The notes below the pieces were generated by a model, which was given only the letters and a program-made list of their open reading frames with translations, had not been told where the DNA came from and ran no database searches. Below, in pieces: positions 56,377-63,386 of a DNA stretch of 64,000 nucleotides; within the stretch, counting starts at the first letter, position 1, and each line of letters begins with the position of its first letter. Source of the DNA: Croceibacterium segetis (GTDB lineage: Bacteria; Pseudomonadota; Alphaproteobacteria; Sphingomonadales; Sphingomonadaceae); contig NZ_JAANOZ010000005.1 in assembly GCF_011320115.1 (NCBI RefSeq), positions 186,001 through 250,000 of the forward strand, in the 5' to 3' direction. A program made the translations under genes and the position numbers.

Positions 56377-57633
56377 CTAGATAATCCCGACCGCTTTCCC
56401 GGCGCGCGCGAACATGCCGAGGATCGTCTCGACTTCCTCGGCCGAGTGCTCGGCGCAGAGCGAGCAGCGCAGCAGGGTCATCCCGGCAGGCGTCGCCGGC
56501 GGCCGGGCGAGATTGACGTAAAGTCCCTCGTGCAGCAGCGCCTCCCACATCGCCGCGCCGTGCTCGAGGTCGGGCATGATCACCGCGACGATCGCGCTTT
56601 GCGGCTCCTTGGTGCCGAGCGTGAAGCCGAGTTCGGTAAGCCCGCCGTGGAGACGCTTGGAATTCTCCCACAAGTGCGCCCGCTTGTTGGAGCCGTGCAT
56701 CAGCTTGCGGATCGAAGTCGCCGCGGTGGCGACCACGCTCGGCGGCAGGCTGGCGGTGAACACGTACGGGCGGCAGACCAGCCGCAGGATTTCGAACTTC
56801 GGATGGTTGGAAACGCAGAAGCCGCCCACCGTGCCGACCGATTTCGAGAAGGTGCCGATGATGAAATCGACCTCGTCGATCACCCCCTGCTCTTCGGCCA
56901 CGCCGCGCCCGTTGGGGCCGATGAAGCCCATCGAATGCGCTTCGTCGACCAGCACCATCGCGCCGTGCTTCTTGGCGATGGCGACCATCTCCCTGAGCGG
57001 GGCAACATCGCCGAGCATGGAGTAGACGCCTTCCAGCACGACCAGCTTGCCCGCCCCTTCGGGAATCCGCCGCAGCCGGTTGTCGAGCGCTTCGAGGTCG
57101 TTGTGCTTGAACGGCACGATCTCGGCGTTGCCCATCGCGCAGCCGTCCCAAATGCTGGCGTGCGAGTCGATGTCGAGCACGACGTAGTCGCCTTTGCCGG
57201 CGATCGTCGCGATGATCCCGAGGTTGGCTTGATAGCCGGTCGAGAAGACCATCGCGTGATCCATCGCGTAGAAGTCCTTGAGCGCCTGCTCGCACTCCTT
57301 GTGGCCCCGGTAAGTGCCATTGAGGACGCGGCTGCCGGTGGTGCCCGAGCCGAATTCCTCGAGCGCTTTCTTGCCCGCCTCGATCACGTCCCGATCGAAG
57401 GTCATGCCCATGTAATTGTAAGTGCCGAGCAGGATCGTGTCGCGCCCGTTGCAGATCGCCCGGGTGGGGCTGAGCACTTTCTCCATCACCAGGCTGAACG
57501 GATCCTCGACCCCGTTGGCGAGCAGGTCCTCGCGCTGCTTGATCAGCGCGTCGAACTTGCTGAACAGGTCGCCCACCGGTGTCGGCTGGTCGGCCTGGAG
57601 GGGGGCGTCGGGCTGGCTGATACCTTCGCTCAT
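56377..57633 (-). CDS. spt: serine palmitoyltransferase
   Basis: Spt condenses serine with an acyl thioester to 3-ketodihydrosphingosine, the first step of sphingolipid synthesis. The 418-residue PLP alpha-oxoamine synthase is close in length to the 420-residue Sphingomonas paucimobilis enzyme. It has His158 in DSHAS (stacks on PLP), Asp230/His233 in VLVDEAHS and PLP-lysine Lys264 in GTFSKSVG. The soluble bacterial type has no membrane helix. The dedicated ACP gene is 7 bp upstream. Confidence 0.95.
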   Translation of the reverse strand: MSEGISQPDAPLQADQPTPVGDLFSKFDALIKQREDLLANGVEDPFSLVMEKVLSPTRAICNGRDTILLGTYNYMGMTFDRDVIEAGKKALEEFGSGTTGSRVLNGTYRGHKECEQALKDFYAMDHAMVFSTGYQANLGIIATIAGKGDYVVLDIDSHASIWDGCAMGNAEIVPFKHNDLEALDNRLRRIPEGAGKLVVLEGVYSMLGDVAPLREMVAIAKKHGAMVLVDEAHSMGFIGPNGRGVAEEQGVIDEVDFIIGTFSKSVGTVGGFCVSNHPKFEILRLVCRPYVFTASLPPSVVATAATSIRKLMHGSNKRAHLWENSKRLHGGLTELGFTLGTKEPQSAIVAVIMPDLEHGAAMWEALLHEGLYVNLARPPATPAGMTLLRCSLCAEHSAEEVETILGMFARAGKAVGII

Positions 57634-57640
57634 TGTGCGC

Positions 57641-57883
57641 TCAGGTGTTCTGCAGACGGAACACGGCGTCGACCAGCTGGCCCCAGGTTTCGATCTCGGC
57701 CTGCTGGTTCATGCTGATGATGATGTCGAACTCGTCCTCGATCGCCGCGACGAAATCCATCACCGTCAGGCTGTCGAACTCGAGGTCGCCGGCGAACGTC
57801 GTCCCGTCCGCGATCGTCACGCCCTTCTTGTTGAAGGGCTCGATCAGCTTGCGGATACGCTCGTCGACTTCGGCACGATCCAT
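57641..57883 (-). CDS. acyl carrier protein for sphingolipid synthesis
   Basis: This 80-residue acyl carrier protein has the phosphopantetheine serine Ser38 in FDSLT. It lies directly before spt in the same operon; this pairing supplies acyl-ACP rather than acyl-CoA to the synthase, as shown for other alphaproteobacteria (AcpR). The rest of the sphingolipid pathway (ketoreductase, ceramide synthase) is not in the window. Confidence 0.9.
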   Translation of the reverse strand: MDRAEVDERIRKLIEPFNKKGVTIADGTTFAGDLEFDSLTVMDFVAAIEDEFDIIISMNQQAEIETWGQLVDAVFRLQNT

Positions 57884-57937
57884 GCGCGCACTCCTATGAA
57901 TGGAATGCGGCGCAAAAGCGGCTTGGCTAAACGAATG

Positions 57938-58339
57938 TCAAGCGTGCAGCGGCAGCGGGGCGGGCGCGGCCGAGCGGTCAAGCAGGCCCTTCACGGCGTT
58001 CATGAACGGCACGATCGACACCGGCTTGGCGAGGTATCCCTCGGCGCCGACCTGCCGAATCCGTTCCTCGTCGCCCTTGCCGGCATAGGCGGTCACCGCC
58101 AGCACAGGGATGTCGCACAGCGCCACATCGTTCTTCATCCCGGCGATCAGGTCGAGGCCGGAGATGTCCTGCAGCTGGATGTCCATGATCACCAGATTGG
58201 GGACGAAGGATCGCGCCCTCTCGATCGCCATGCCGCCATCCGCTACCGGTTCGACGTCGAAACCGCTGGCCTGCAAGACGTCGCAGAACAGCTTTCGGTT
58301 CAAGTCGTTGTCCTCGACAACGAGGATTCTCTGCGTCAT
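57938..58339 (-). CDS. divK: single-domain response regulator DivK
   Basis: DivK is phosphorylated by DivJ and dephosphorylated by PleC to set cell polarity through CckA-CtrA. The 133 residues are one receiver domain with the acidic pair Glu9-Asp10, phospho-acceptor Asp53 (IMDIQL), Thr83 and Lys105. The stretches VVEDNDLNRKLF, GKGDEERIR and AKPVSIVPFMNAVKGLL follow Caulobacter DivK closely. The C-terminal eight residues are Ala/Pro-rich. The upstream gap carries two DnaA-box-like sites. No PleD follows, unlike in Caulobacter. Confidence 0.93.
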   Translation of the reverse strand: MTQRILVVEDNDLNRKLFCDVLQASGFDVEPVADGGMAIERARSFVPNLVIMDIQLQDISGLDLIAGMKNDVALCDIPVLAVTAYAGKGDEERIRQVGAEGYLAKPVSIVPFMNAVKGLLDRSAAPAPLPLHA

Positions 58340-58376
58340 TGCGCCCCCGATCCCCTTCCGCCCCCCGGCGAAAGTT

Positions 58377-58407
58377 TGTGGATAGCAAATACCCTACTTG
58401 TGGATAA
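58377..58407. promoter_or_regulatory. two DnaA boxes between divK and the DUF3572 gene
   Basis: On the minus strand, TTATCCACA (58399-58407) matches the DnaA box perfectly and CTATCCACA (58377-58385) with one mismatch. Both have the same orientation, 22 bp apart, which is about two helical turns. They lie 38-68 bp upstream of the divK start codon. Confidence 0.7.
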
Positions 58408-58413
58408 CTTACA

Positions 58414-58689
58414 ATTCTCAAAGCTAATCAATCGATCCCGCCCGACCCCTCAGGATTAGCCCTTAGCGCGCTCGCCTGGGTGCTTACGAATGAGAAGCGC
58501 GCCCGGCGATTTCTCGACCTGACCGGCCTGACGCCCAAGCAATTGCGCGGCGGAATCGAAACGCCGGCGCTGCAATTGTCGGTGCTCGAGTTCCTTTGTG
58601 CGCACGAGCCCGACCTGCTCGCAGCCGCCGAAGCGCTCGGTGTCGACCCCGCGGCGATCCCGGCGGCGCGCGAAAGGCTCCGGCGATGA
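58414..58689 (+). CDS. DUF3572 protein, unusual start codon
   Basis: This small protein of unknown function (DUF3572) has its family-like N-terminus in the segment reading PPDPSGLALSALAWVL, which is upstream of the first standard start codon (GTG 58480). The frame opens after a TAA at 58405-58407 with no ATG, GTG or TTG before that GTG. The ATT at 58414 would give 91 residues, a common length for the family. From the GTG only 69 residues remain. The protein ends in ERLRR; its stop overlaps the next ATG (ATGA). Either ATT is used, or the original start is lost. Confidence 0.6.
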   Translation: MLKANQSIPPDPSGLALSALAWVLTNEKRARRFLDLTGLTPKQLRGGIETPALQLSVLEFLCAHEPDLLAAAEALGVDPAAIPAARERLRR

Positions 58690-59315
58690 GCCGGCCTCTG
58701 GTGGTCACCGATTGCGACGAAGTGCTCCTGCACATGGTGCGCCACTTCCGTGAGTGGATGGCAGAGCAGCATGGGGTCGAGTTCGACCTGAGCGGCAATC
58801 CCTTTGCCGAAACGTTCGTCCTGCCCGGCCGGACCGAGCCGCTGAGCTTCGACGAGAAGTGGCAGTTCCTCGATGCTTTCTTCGACGACGAGATGGCCCG
58901 CCAGACGGCGATCCCCGGGGCCGTCGAGGCGATCGCCGAACTGCAGCGCGAGGCCGACGTGGTTGTGCTGACCAACCTTCAGGACCGCTACAACGCAGCC
59001 CGGGCGGCGCAGTTGCGCGAGCACGGCATCGCCACCAGGGTCGTCACCAACCAGGGGCCCAAGGGTGAGGCCTTGCGGCGTATCGTCGACGAGTTCGCTC
59101 CCTCGCGCGCGGTGTTCATCGACGACCTCGCGCACCACCACGCTTCGGCGGCGGAAGTCCTGCCCAAGATCTCGCGCCTGCACTTCTGCGGCGAGCCGGC
59201 GATCGCGCCGCACATCCCTTGTGCTCTCGACGCCGGTCACGCCCACGCCAGGATCGACACCTGGGCGGAAGCCTTGCCCTGGCTGCTCGAAACGTTGCAT
59301 GGAACGAAAGTATGA
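58686..59315 (+). CDS. HAD-superfamily hydrolase
   Basis: This 209-residue haloacid-dehalogenase-type phosphatase has motif I as VVTDCDEVL (Asp9, Asp11), motif II as VVLTN, and the acid pair FIDDLAHH of motif IV. Substrate unknown. ATG 58686 overlaps the DUF3572 stop. The four or five genes 58414-61686 run with overlaps or short gaps, forming one operon. Confidence 0.85.
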   Translation: MSRPLVVTDCDEVLLHMVRHFREWMAEQHGVEFDLSGNPFAETFVLPGRTEPLSFDEKWQFLDAFFDDEMARQTAIPGAVEAIAELQREADVVVLTNLQDRYNAARAAQLREHGIATRVVTNQGPKGEALRRIVDEFAPSRAVFIDDLAHHHASAAEVLPKISRLHFCGEPAIAPHIPCALDAGHAHARIDTWAEALPWLLETLHGTKV

Positions 59316-59773
59316 GCATCGCCCAACGCCTCGCCGAACTCGGCATCGTGCTGCCGCAACCCGCCGCGCCAGTAGCGAGCTACGTCCCGGTGGTGGTCGT
59401 CGGCGGCCTCGCGCACGTCTCCGGGCAATTGCCGTTCATCGACGGCGCGCTGGTCACCGGCCGGCTCGGTGAGGACGTCGATCTCGACCTCGGCGCCCGC
59501 GCCGCGCGCGCCTGCGGACTGATGATCCTCGCGCAACTCAACGCCGCGCTCGGCTCGCTCGACCGGGTCGAGCGGGTGGTCAAGCTCGGCGCTTTCGTCA
59601 ATTCCGCCACCGTTTTCACCGATCAGCCGAAGGTCGCCAACGGCGCCTCGGACCTGATGGTCGAGGTGTTCGGCGACGCCGGCAAGCACGCCCGCAGCGC
59701 CGTCGGCGTACCGGCCCTTCCGCTCGGCGCGGCGGTCGAGGTGGACGCGATCGTTGCCTTGGGCAGCGCTTGA
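59312..59773 (+). CDS. RidA family protein
   Basis: This 153-residue YjgF/RidA-type protein has the family trimer core GLAHVSGQLPF, LDRVERVVKLGAFVNS and the last strand ALPLGAAVEVDAIVAL. It lies in the longer subfamily and would act as an enamine/imine deaminase or as a small-molecule binder. The ATG overlaps the HAD stop (ATGA), and its end overlaps the GDPD start by 20 bp. Confidence 0.9.
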   Translation: MSIAQRLAELGIVLPQPAAPVASYVPVVVVGGLAHVSGQLPFIDGALVTGRLGEDVDLDLGARAARACGLMILAQLNAALGSLDRVERVVKLGAFVNSATVFTDQPKVANGASDLMVEVFGDAGKHARSAVGVPALPLGAAVEVDAIVALGSA

Positions 59774-60536
59774 CGGCTGGCTCTCGCCCGCGCCCGATCC
59801 GGCGCGCATCGGCTGGCTGAAAGGCCGCGACTACGCCCACCGCGGCCTTCACGGCGGCGAGGCCCCGGAAAATTCGCTTTCGGCGTTCTCGGCGGCGATC
59901 TCGCACGGGATGGGCATTGAGTGCGATGTCCAGCAGACGAGCGACGGCCGCGCGATGGTATTCCACGACCGGGATCTCGACCGGCTCACCGGCGAATCCG
60001 GCCCGGTCGCGGGACGCAGCGCCGCGGCGCTGGCCCAGATCGCGCTCGGCGGCGGCAATGACCGCATCCCGCGCCTGAGCGACTTTCTCGGCATGATCCG
60101 CGGCCAGGTTCCCCTGCTGATCGAGATCAAGACCCGCCGCGAACGCCGGGTCGCCGCGCTGTGCCTCGCCGTGCGGCGCGATGTCGAAGGTTACCGCGGC
60201 CCGGTCGCCGTGATGAGCTTCGACCCTCGCGTCGGCGGCTGGTTCCGCCGCCACGCCCCGCACATCGTGCGCGGCCTGGTAGTAACCGAGGAAGGCGCGC
60301 GCACCTTCTCGGGGTCCGTGCGCCGCCGCCTCGCGCTGTGGCAGGCCGGGCCCGACTTCCTCGCCTACGACGTGCGCGACCTGCCGAGCTCCTTCGCCGC
60401 CGCGCAGCGCCGGCGCGGCTTGCCGGTGCTCACCTGGACGGTGCGCAGCGCCGCCCTGCGCGAACGCGCCATGCAATGTGCCGACGCACCGATCGTCGAG
60501 GGCGAAGGTGTCGCGGAGAACGGCAAGAACCTGTAA
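59754..60536 (+). CDS. glycerophosphodiester phosphodiesterase family protein
   Basis: This 260-residue TIM-barrel phosphodiesterase hydrolyses glycerophosphodiesters to glycerol-3-phosphate and an alcohol. It has the two-histidine motif HRG (His29) and the metal ligands in ENS (39-41), IECDVQQT and VFHD. The domain is complete to PVLTWTV. The start is a TTG at 59754 overlapping the RidA gene; no ATG fits the N-terminus. It has no signal peptide, so it acts in the cytoplasm. A lipid-turnover role would fit the operon loosely. Confidence 0.85.
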   Translation: MPWAALDGWLSPAPDPARIGWLKGRDYAHRGLHGGEAPENSLSAFSAAISHGMGIECDVQQTSDGRAMVFHDRDLDRLTGESGPVAGRSAAALAQIALGGGNDRIPRLSDFLGMIRGQVPLLIEIKTRRERRVAALCLAVRRDVEGYRGPVAVMSFDPRVGGWFRRHAPHIVRGLVVTEEGARTFSGSVRRRLALWQAGPDFLAYDVRDLPSSFAAAQRRRGLPVLTWTVRSAALRERAMQCADAPIVEGEGVAENGKNL

Positions 60537-60546
60537 TATCGGCGCG

Positions 60547-61686
60547 ATGGCCGATTCCGACCTCATTGCCCGCGTTGCTCCAGCCGTCGGCGCGATTGAT
60601 GCCGAGGAGTGGGATCGGCTCGCGGGATCGGGCAATCCCTTCATGAGCCACGCGTTCCTCACCGCGCTCGAAGATTCGGGCAGCGTCGGGCTAGGCACCG
60701 GGTGGGACCCGGTGCCGGTCGTGATCGAGGACGGGCGCGGCACGCTCCACGCGGCGCTGCCGGCTTACGTCAAGAGCCACAGTCAGGGCGAATACGTGTT
60801 CGACCACGCCTGGGCCGATGCCTGGCATCGCGCGGGCGGGCGCTACTACCCCAAGCTGCAGATCGCCGCGCCGTTCACGCCGGCGACCGGGCCGCGGCTC
60901 CTGCTCGAAGACGAGGCCTATGCCACGCCGCTGCTGCGAGCGGCCGAGCAATTGTGTGCGCAGCAAGGCCTCTCCTCCGCCCACGCGACCTTCATCGAGC
61001 CCGAGCAGCGGCACCTGTTCGAACGCGCCGGCTGGCTGCTGAGGAACGACATCCAGTTCCACTGGGAGAACCGCGGCTACGCCAGCTTCGAGGACTTCCT
61101 CGCCCAACTGTCCTCGCGCAAGCGCAAGGAGCTGCGCAAGGAACGCGCGCGGGCGCAGGAGGGGGTCGAGATCCGCCACTTGACTGGCGGCGACTTGCGC
61201 CCAGAGCACTGGGACGCATTCTGGCAATTCTACCAGGACACCGGCGCGCGGAAGTGGGGCCATCCGTACCTGACACGTTCGGCGTTCGACTTGTTTGGCG
61301 AGCGGATGGGCGAGCGGGTCCTGCTGGTGCTGGCTTACGAGAATGGCGACGCGATCGCCGGGGCGCTCAACTTCATCGGCGCGGACGCGCTCTACGGCCG
61401 CTACTGGGGCTGCACCCGCGACAAGCCGTTCCTCCATTTCGAGCTGTGCTATTACCAGGCGATCGACGCGGCGATCGCGCGCGGCTTGCAACGGGTTGAG
61501 GCGGGGGCGCAAGGCGGGCACAAGCTGGCGCGGGGCTACGAGCCGGTGCGCACGTGGTCGGCGCACTGGATCGCCGATCCGGGCTTTCGCGAGGCGATCG
61601 CCGACTTCCTCGAGCGCGAGCGCGAAGGCGTGGCGCAGGAGAGCCTTTATCTCGGCACCCGCACGCCGTTCCGGAAGGGCGGGTGA
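60547..61686 (+). CDS. FemAB/GNAT-like acyltransferase-fold protein
   Basis: This 379-residue protein of the peptidogalycan biosynthesis/recognition type (DUF482) has a double GNAT-like fold. The conserved features are FMSHAFLTALEDSGSVG near the start, the pattern SRKRKELRKERARA, then YQDTGARKWGHPYL, and CTRDKPFLHFELCYYQAI. Function in the cell is not established. Start ATG 60547 lies 10 bp after the GDPD stop. It is the last gene of the operon. Confidence 0.85.
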   Translation: MADSDLIARVAPAVGAIDAEEWDRLAGSGNPFMSHAFLTALEDSGSVGLGTGWDPVPVVIEDGRGTLHAALPAYVKSHSQGEYVFDHAWADAWHRAGGRYYPKLQIAAPFTPATGPRLLLEDEAYATPLLRAAEQLCAQQGLSSAHATFIEPEQRHLFERAGWLLRNDIQFHWENRGYASFEDFLAQLSSRKRKELRKERARAQEGVEIRHLTGGDLRPEHWDAFWQFYQDTGARKWGHPYLTRSAFDLFGERMGERVLLVLAYENGDAIAGALNFIGADALYGRYWGCTRDKPFLHFELCYYQAIDAAIARGLQRVEAGAQGGHKLARGYEPVRTWSAHWIADPGFREAIADFLEREREGVAQESLYLGTRTPFRKGG

Positions 61687-61761
61687 CGAATCGCACTATC
61701 GCGAGCTTCTGTGCTTGTAACCGATTAGCGTGACGATGTCAAGAAATAATTACCAAATAGG

Positions 61762-62094
61762 TTAGGCGGCACGCCGCTCCCCGGCTCCCAGCCACTGCCG
61801 CGCGCGGCGCTGCGCCTCGGCGATCTCGCGTGCGCTCATTTCGTCGGAAATGTCGGCGCGGCACCAAGCGGCTTCTTCGTGCCCCTGCGCGGCGGCGAGG
61901 TTGAACCACTTGTGCGCCTCGATCAGGTCGCAGGCGACACCGTGGCTGCCGATCGAAAAGGCGACACCGAGGTCGAAGTAGGCGCTGTTGCTGCCCTTGG
62001 CGGCGGCCGCCAGGCACTTGGCGACCAGCAGGTCGGCGGCAACGGCTTCGGCGCTGCGGATTGATTTCACGTTATCGATCTTGGCCAGTTCCAT
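61762..62094 (-). CDS. SEL1-repeat small protein
   Basis: This 110-residue protein has two SEL1-like helix pairs (GSNSAYFDLGVAFSIGSHG and LIEAHKWFNLAAAQGHEEAA). I use ATG 62092-62094, with GGAGAG upstream; a longer start adds 21 residues. No signal peptide. It is a short version of proteins that act as scaffolds. Divergent from dksA. Confidence 0.8.
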   Translation of the reverse strand: MELAKIDNVKSIRSAEAVAADLLVAKCLAAAAKGSNSAYFDLGVAFSIGSHGVACDLIEAHKWFNLAAAQGHEEAAWCRADISDEMSAREIAEAQRRARQWLGAGERRAA

Positions 62095-62175
62095 GATCGC
62101 TCTCCCCAAGAATTTGCCGAGCGCCCCCGCTGCCGGCTTGCTGCACCAGTGTTCCACCCGGCGCCCTCAACAAAT

Positions 62176-62203
62176 GGTTAACGGCCTCGGGGAATTGTTA
62201 ACC
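62176..62203. promoter_or_regulatory. perfect dyad GGTTAAC-N14-GTTAACC
   Basis: Two 7-bp arms (62176-62182 and 62197-62203) are exact inverted copies in the divergent SEL1/dksA gap. It is a likely protein-binding site. HpaI-like GTTAAC halves occur within each arm. Confidence 0.6.
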
Positions 62204-62229
62204 ACATCCCTTGCGACCGTTCGGCAGCG

Positions 62230-62250
62230 CTTAATCATTTTCCGATTAAG
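62230..62250. promoter_or_regulatory. perfect dyad CTTAATC-N7-GATTAAG
   Basis: A second exact inverted repeat with 7-bp arms and a 7-bp T-rich spacer lies 27 bp beyond the first dyad and about 134 bp before the dksA ATG. No T-run follows the second arm, so it is not an ordinary terminator. Confidence 0.6.
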
Positions 62251-62383
62251 GCACTTGCGTTGCCGCTTGTGCGCCATCGGTGCTGTCCGTATAGGCCGCG
62301 CCATCCGGGTCGGCGGCGCGTGCGAACGCGGCTGAATCACAGCATCGGCCGGGGTGGGACTGACCAGTTGCGGAGGTGCCCGA

Positions 62384-62842
62384 ATGGCATCTGTATTGGG
62401 TGATGAGATCGACGTCCTGGCCAAGGCCAAACGTGCGCTCGACGCCGACTACACGCCGACCGAAGACGAAGCGTACATGTCGGAGCAGCAGCTGAATTAT
62501 TTTCGTGTGCTGCTGCTCGAATGGAAGAAATCGATTCTCTCGGCCTCGGAGTTCACCCTGCAATCGCTGCAGGACGGGCCAATCCGCGAGCCCGACCTCA
62601 ACGACCGCGCCTCGAGCGAGACAGACTGGGGTATCGAGCTGCGCACTCGCGACCGCCAGCGCAAGCTCATCGCCAAGATCGATGCGGCGCTGCGTCGAAT
62701 CGACGAAGGCGAATACGGCTGGTGCGAAGTCACTGGCGAACCGATCGGAATCAACCGCCTGATCGCCCGGCCGATCGCAACGATGACGGTCGAAGCCCAG
62801 CAGGCGCACGAGCGGCGCGAAAAGGTTTCGCGCGACGACTGA
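62384..62842 (+). CDS. dksA: RNA polymerase-binding factor DksA
   Basis: DksA potentiates ppGpp at RNA polymerase. The 152 residues have the coiled-coil, the tip DLNDRAS with Asp pair, and a degenerate zinc site: Cys114, Thr117, Thr135 and Ala138 in place of four cysteines. Such C-T-x-A versions occur in alphaproteobacteria and do not need zinc. GGAGG lies 7 bp before ATG 62384; the frame's ten extra upstream residues are not used. Confidence 0.94.
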   Translation: MASVLGDEIDVLAKAKRALDADYTPTEDEAYMSEQQLNYFRVLLLEWKKSILSASEFTLQSLQDGPIREPDLNDRASSETDWGIELRTRDRQRKLIAKIDAALRRIDEGEYGWCEVTGEPIGINRLIARPIATMTVEAQQAHERREKVSRDD

Positions 62843-62980
62843 CCCGGTTCGGGACGTTTTTGCAAATACTTGCGCGGCGTTAAACAATCGAAAACCACAG
62901 TCGGCGAATACGCTCGAAACACGAATTGCGCGCGGGCCAGCGTTCGCGCCGTGTCCAGCTAACCAGGAGAGCCCCGCGAG

Positions 62981-63349
62981 ATGGCCAATGTCGAAACTCG
63001 CCAGGTCGAACGCGACAGCTTGCTGTTGATCGCCCAGGTGCGCATCGACGGCGGCAGCGGCGGCGAGCACCGCGTCAAGGTCCGCAATCTTTCCGCCGGC
63101 GGCATGATGGCCGAAGGCGATGCTCCGGTGGTGCGCGGTGTGCTGGTTTCCGTCGGCCTGCGCAACATTGGCTGGGTCGAGGGGACGGTCGCCTGGAAGC
63201 AGGACGACCGGTTCGGCATCGCCTTCGTCGAGGAAATCGATCCCAAGGTGGCGCGCGCCCCGATCGCCGCCGGCGCGCCCGACCTTTCAAGTCCACGCTT
63301 CACCCGCCCGCCGCTCGACCTGTACACAGCGAACTTGCGCAAGATCTGA
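62981..63349 (+). CDS. single PilZ-domain protein
   Basis: This 122-residue stand-alone cyclic di-GMP receptor has RQVER (RxxxR) near residue 7 and NLSAGG (NxSxxG) about 30 residues later, followed by a beta-barrel. The C-terminal 25 residues are extended. Effector partner unknown. Confidence 0.88.
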   Translation: MANVETRQVERDSLLLIAQVRIDGGSGGEHRVKVRNLSAGGMMAEGDAPVVRGVLVSVGLRNIGWVEGTVAWKQDDRFGIAFVEEIDPKVARAPIAAGAPDLSSPRFTRPPLDLYTANLRKI

Positions 63350-63386
63350 CCTTTCGCCACGACCGCCGAAGGCTTAGCCTGCCTTC

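Noticed and set aside
62230-62250. CtrA binding site (TTAA-N7-TTAA) upstream of dksA
   Set aside because: The spacing between the TTAA elements is 11, not 7, so I list it only as an inverted repeat.
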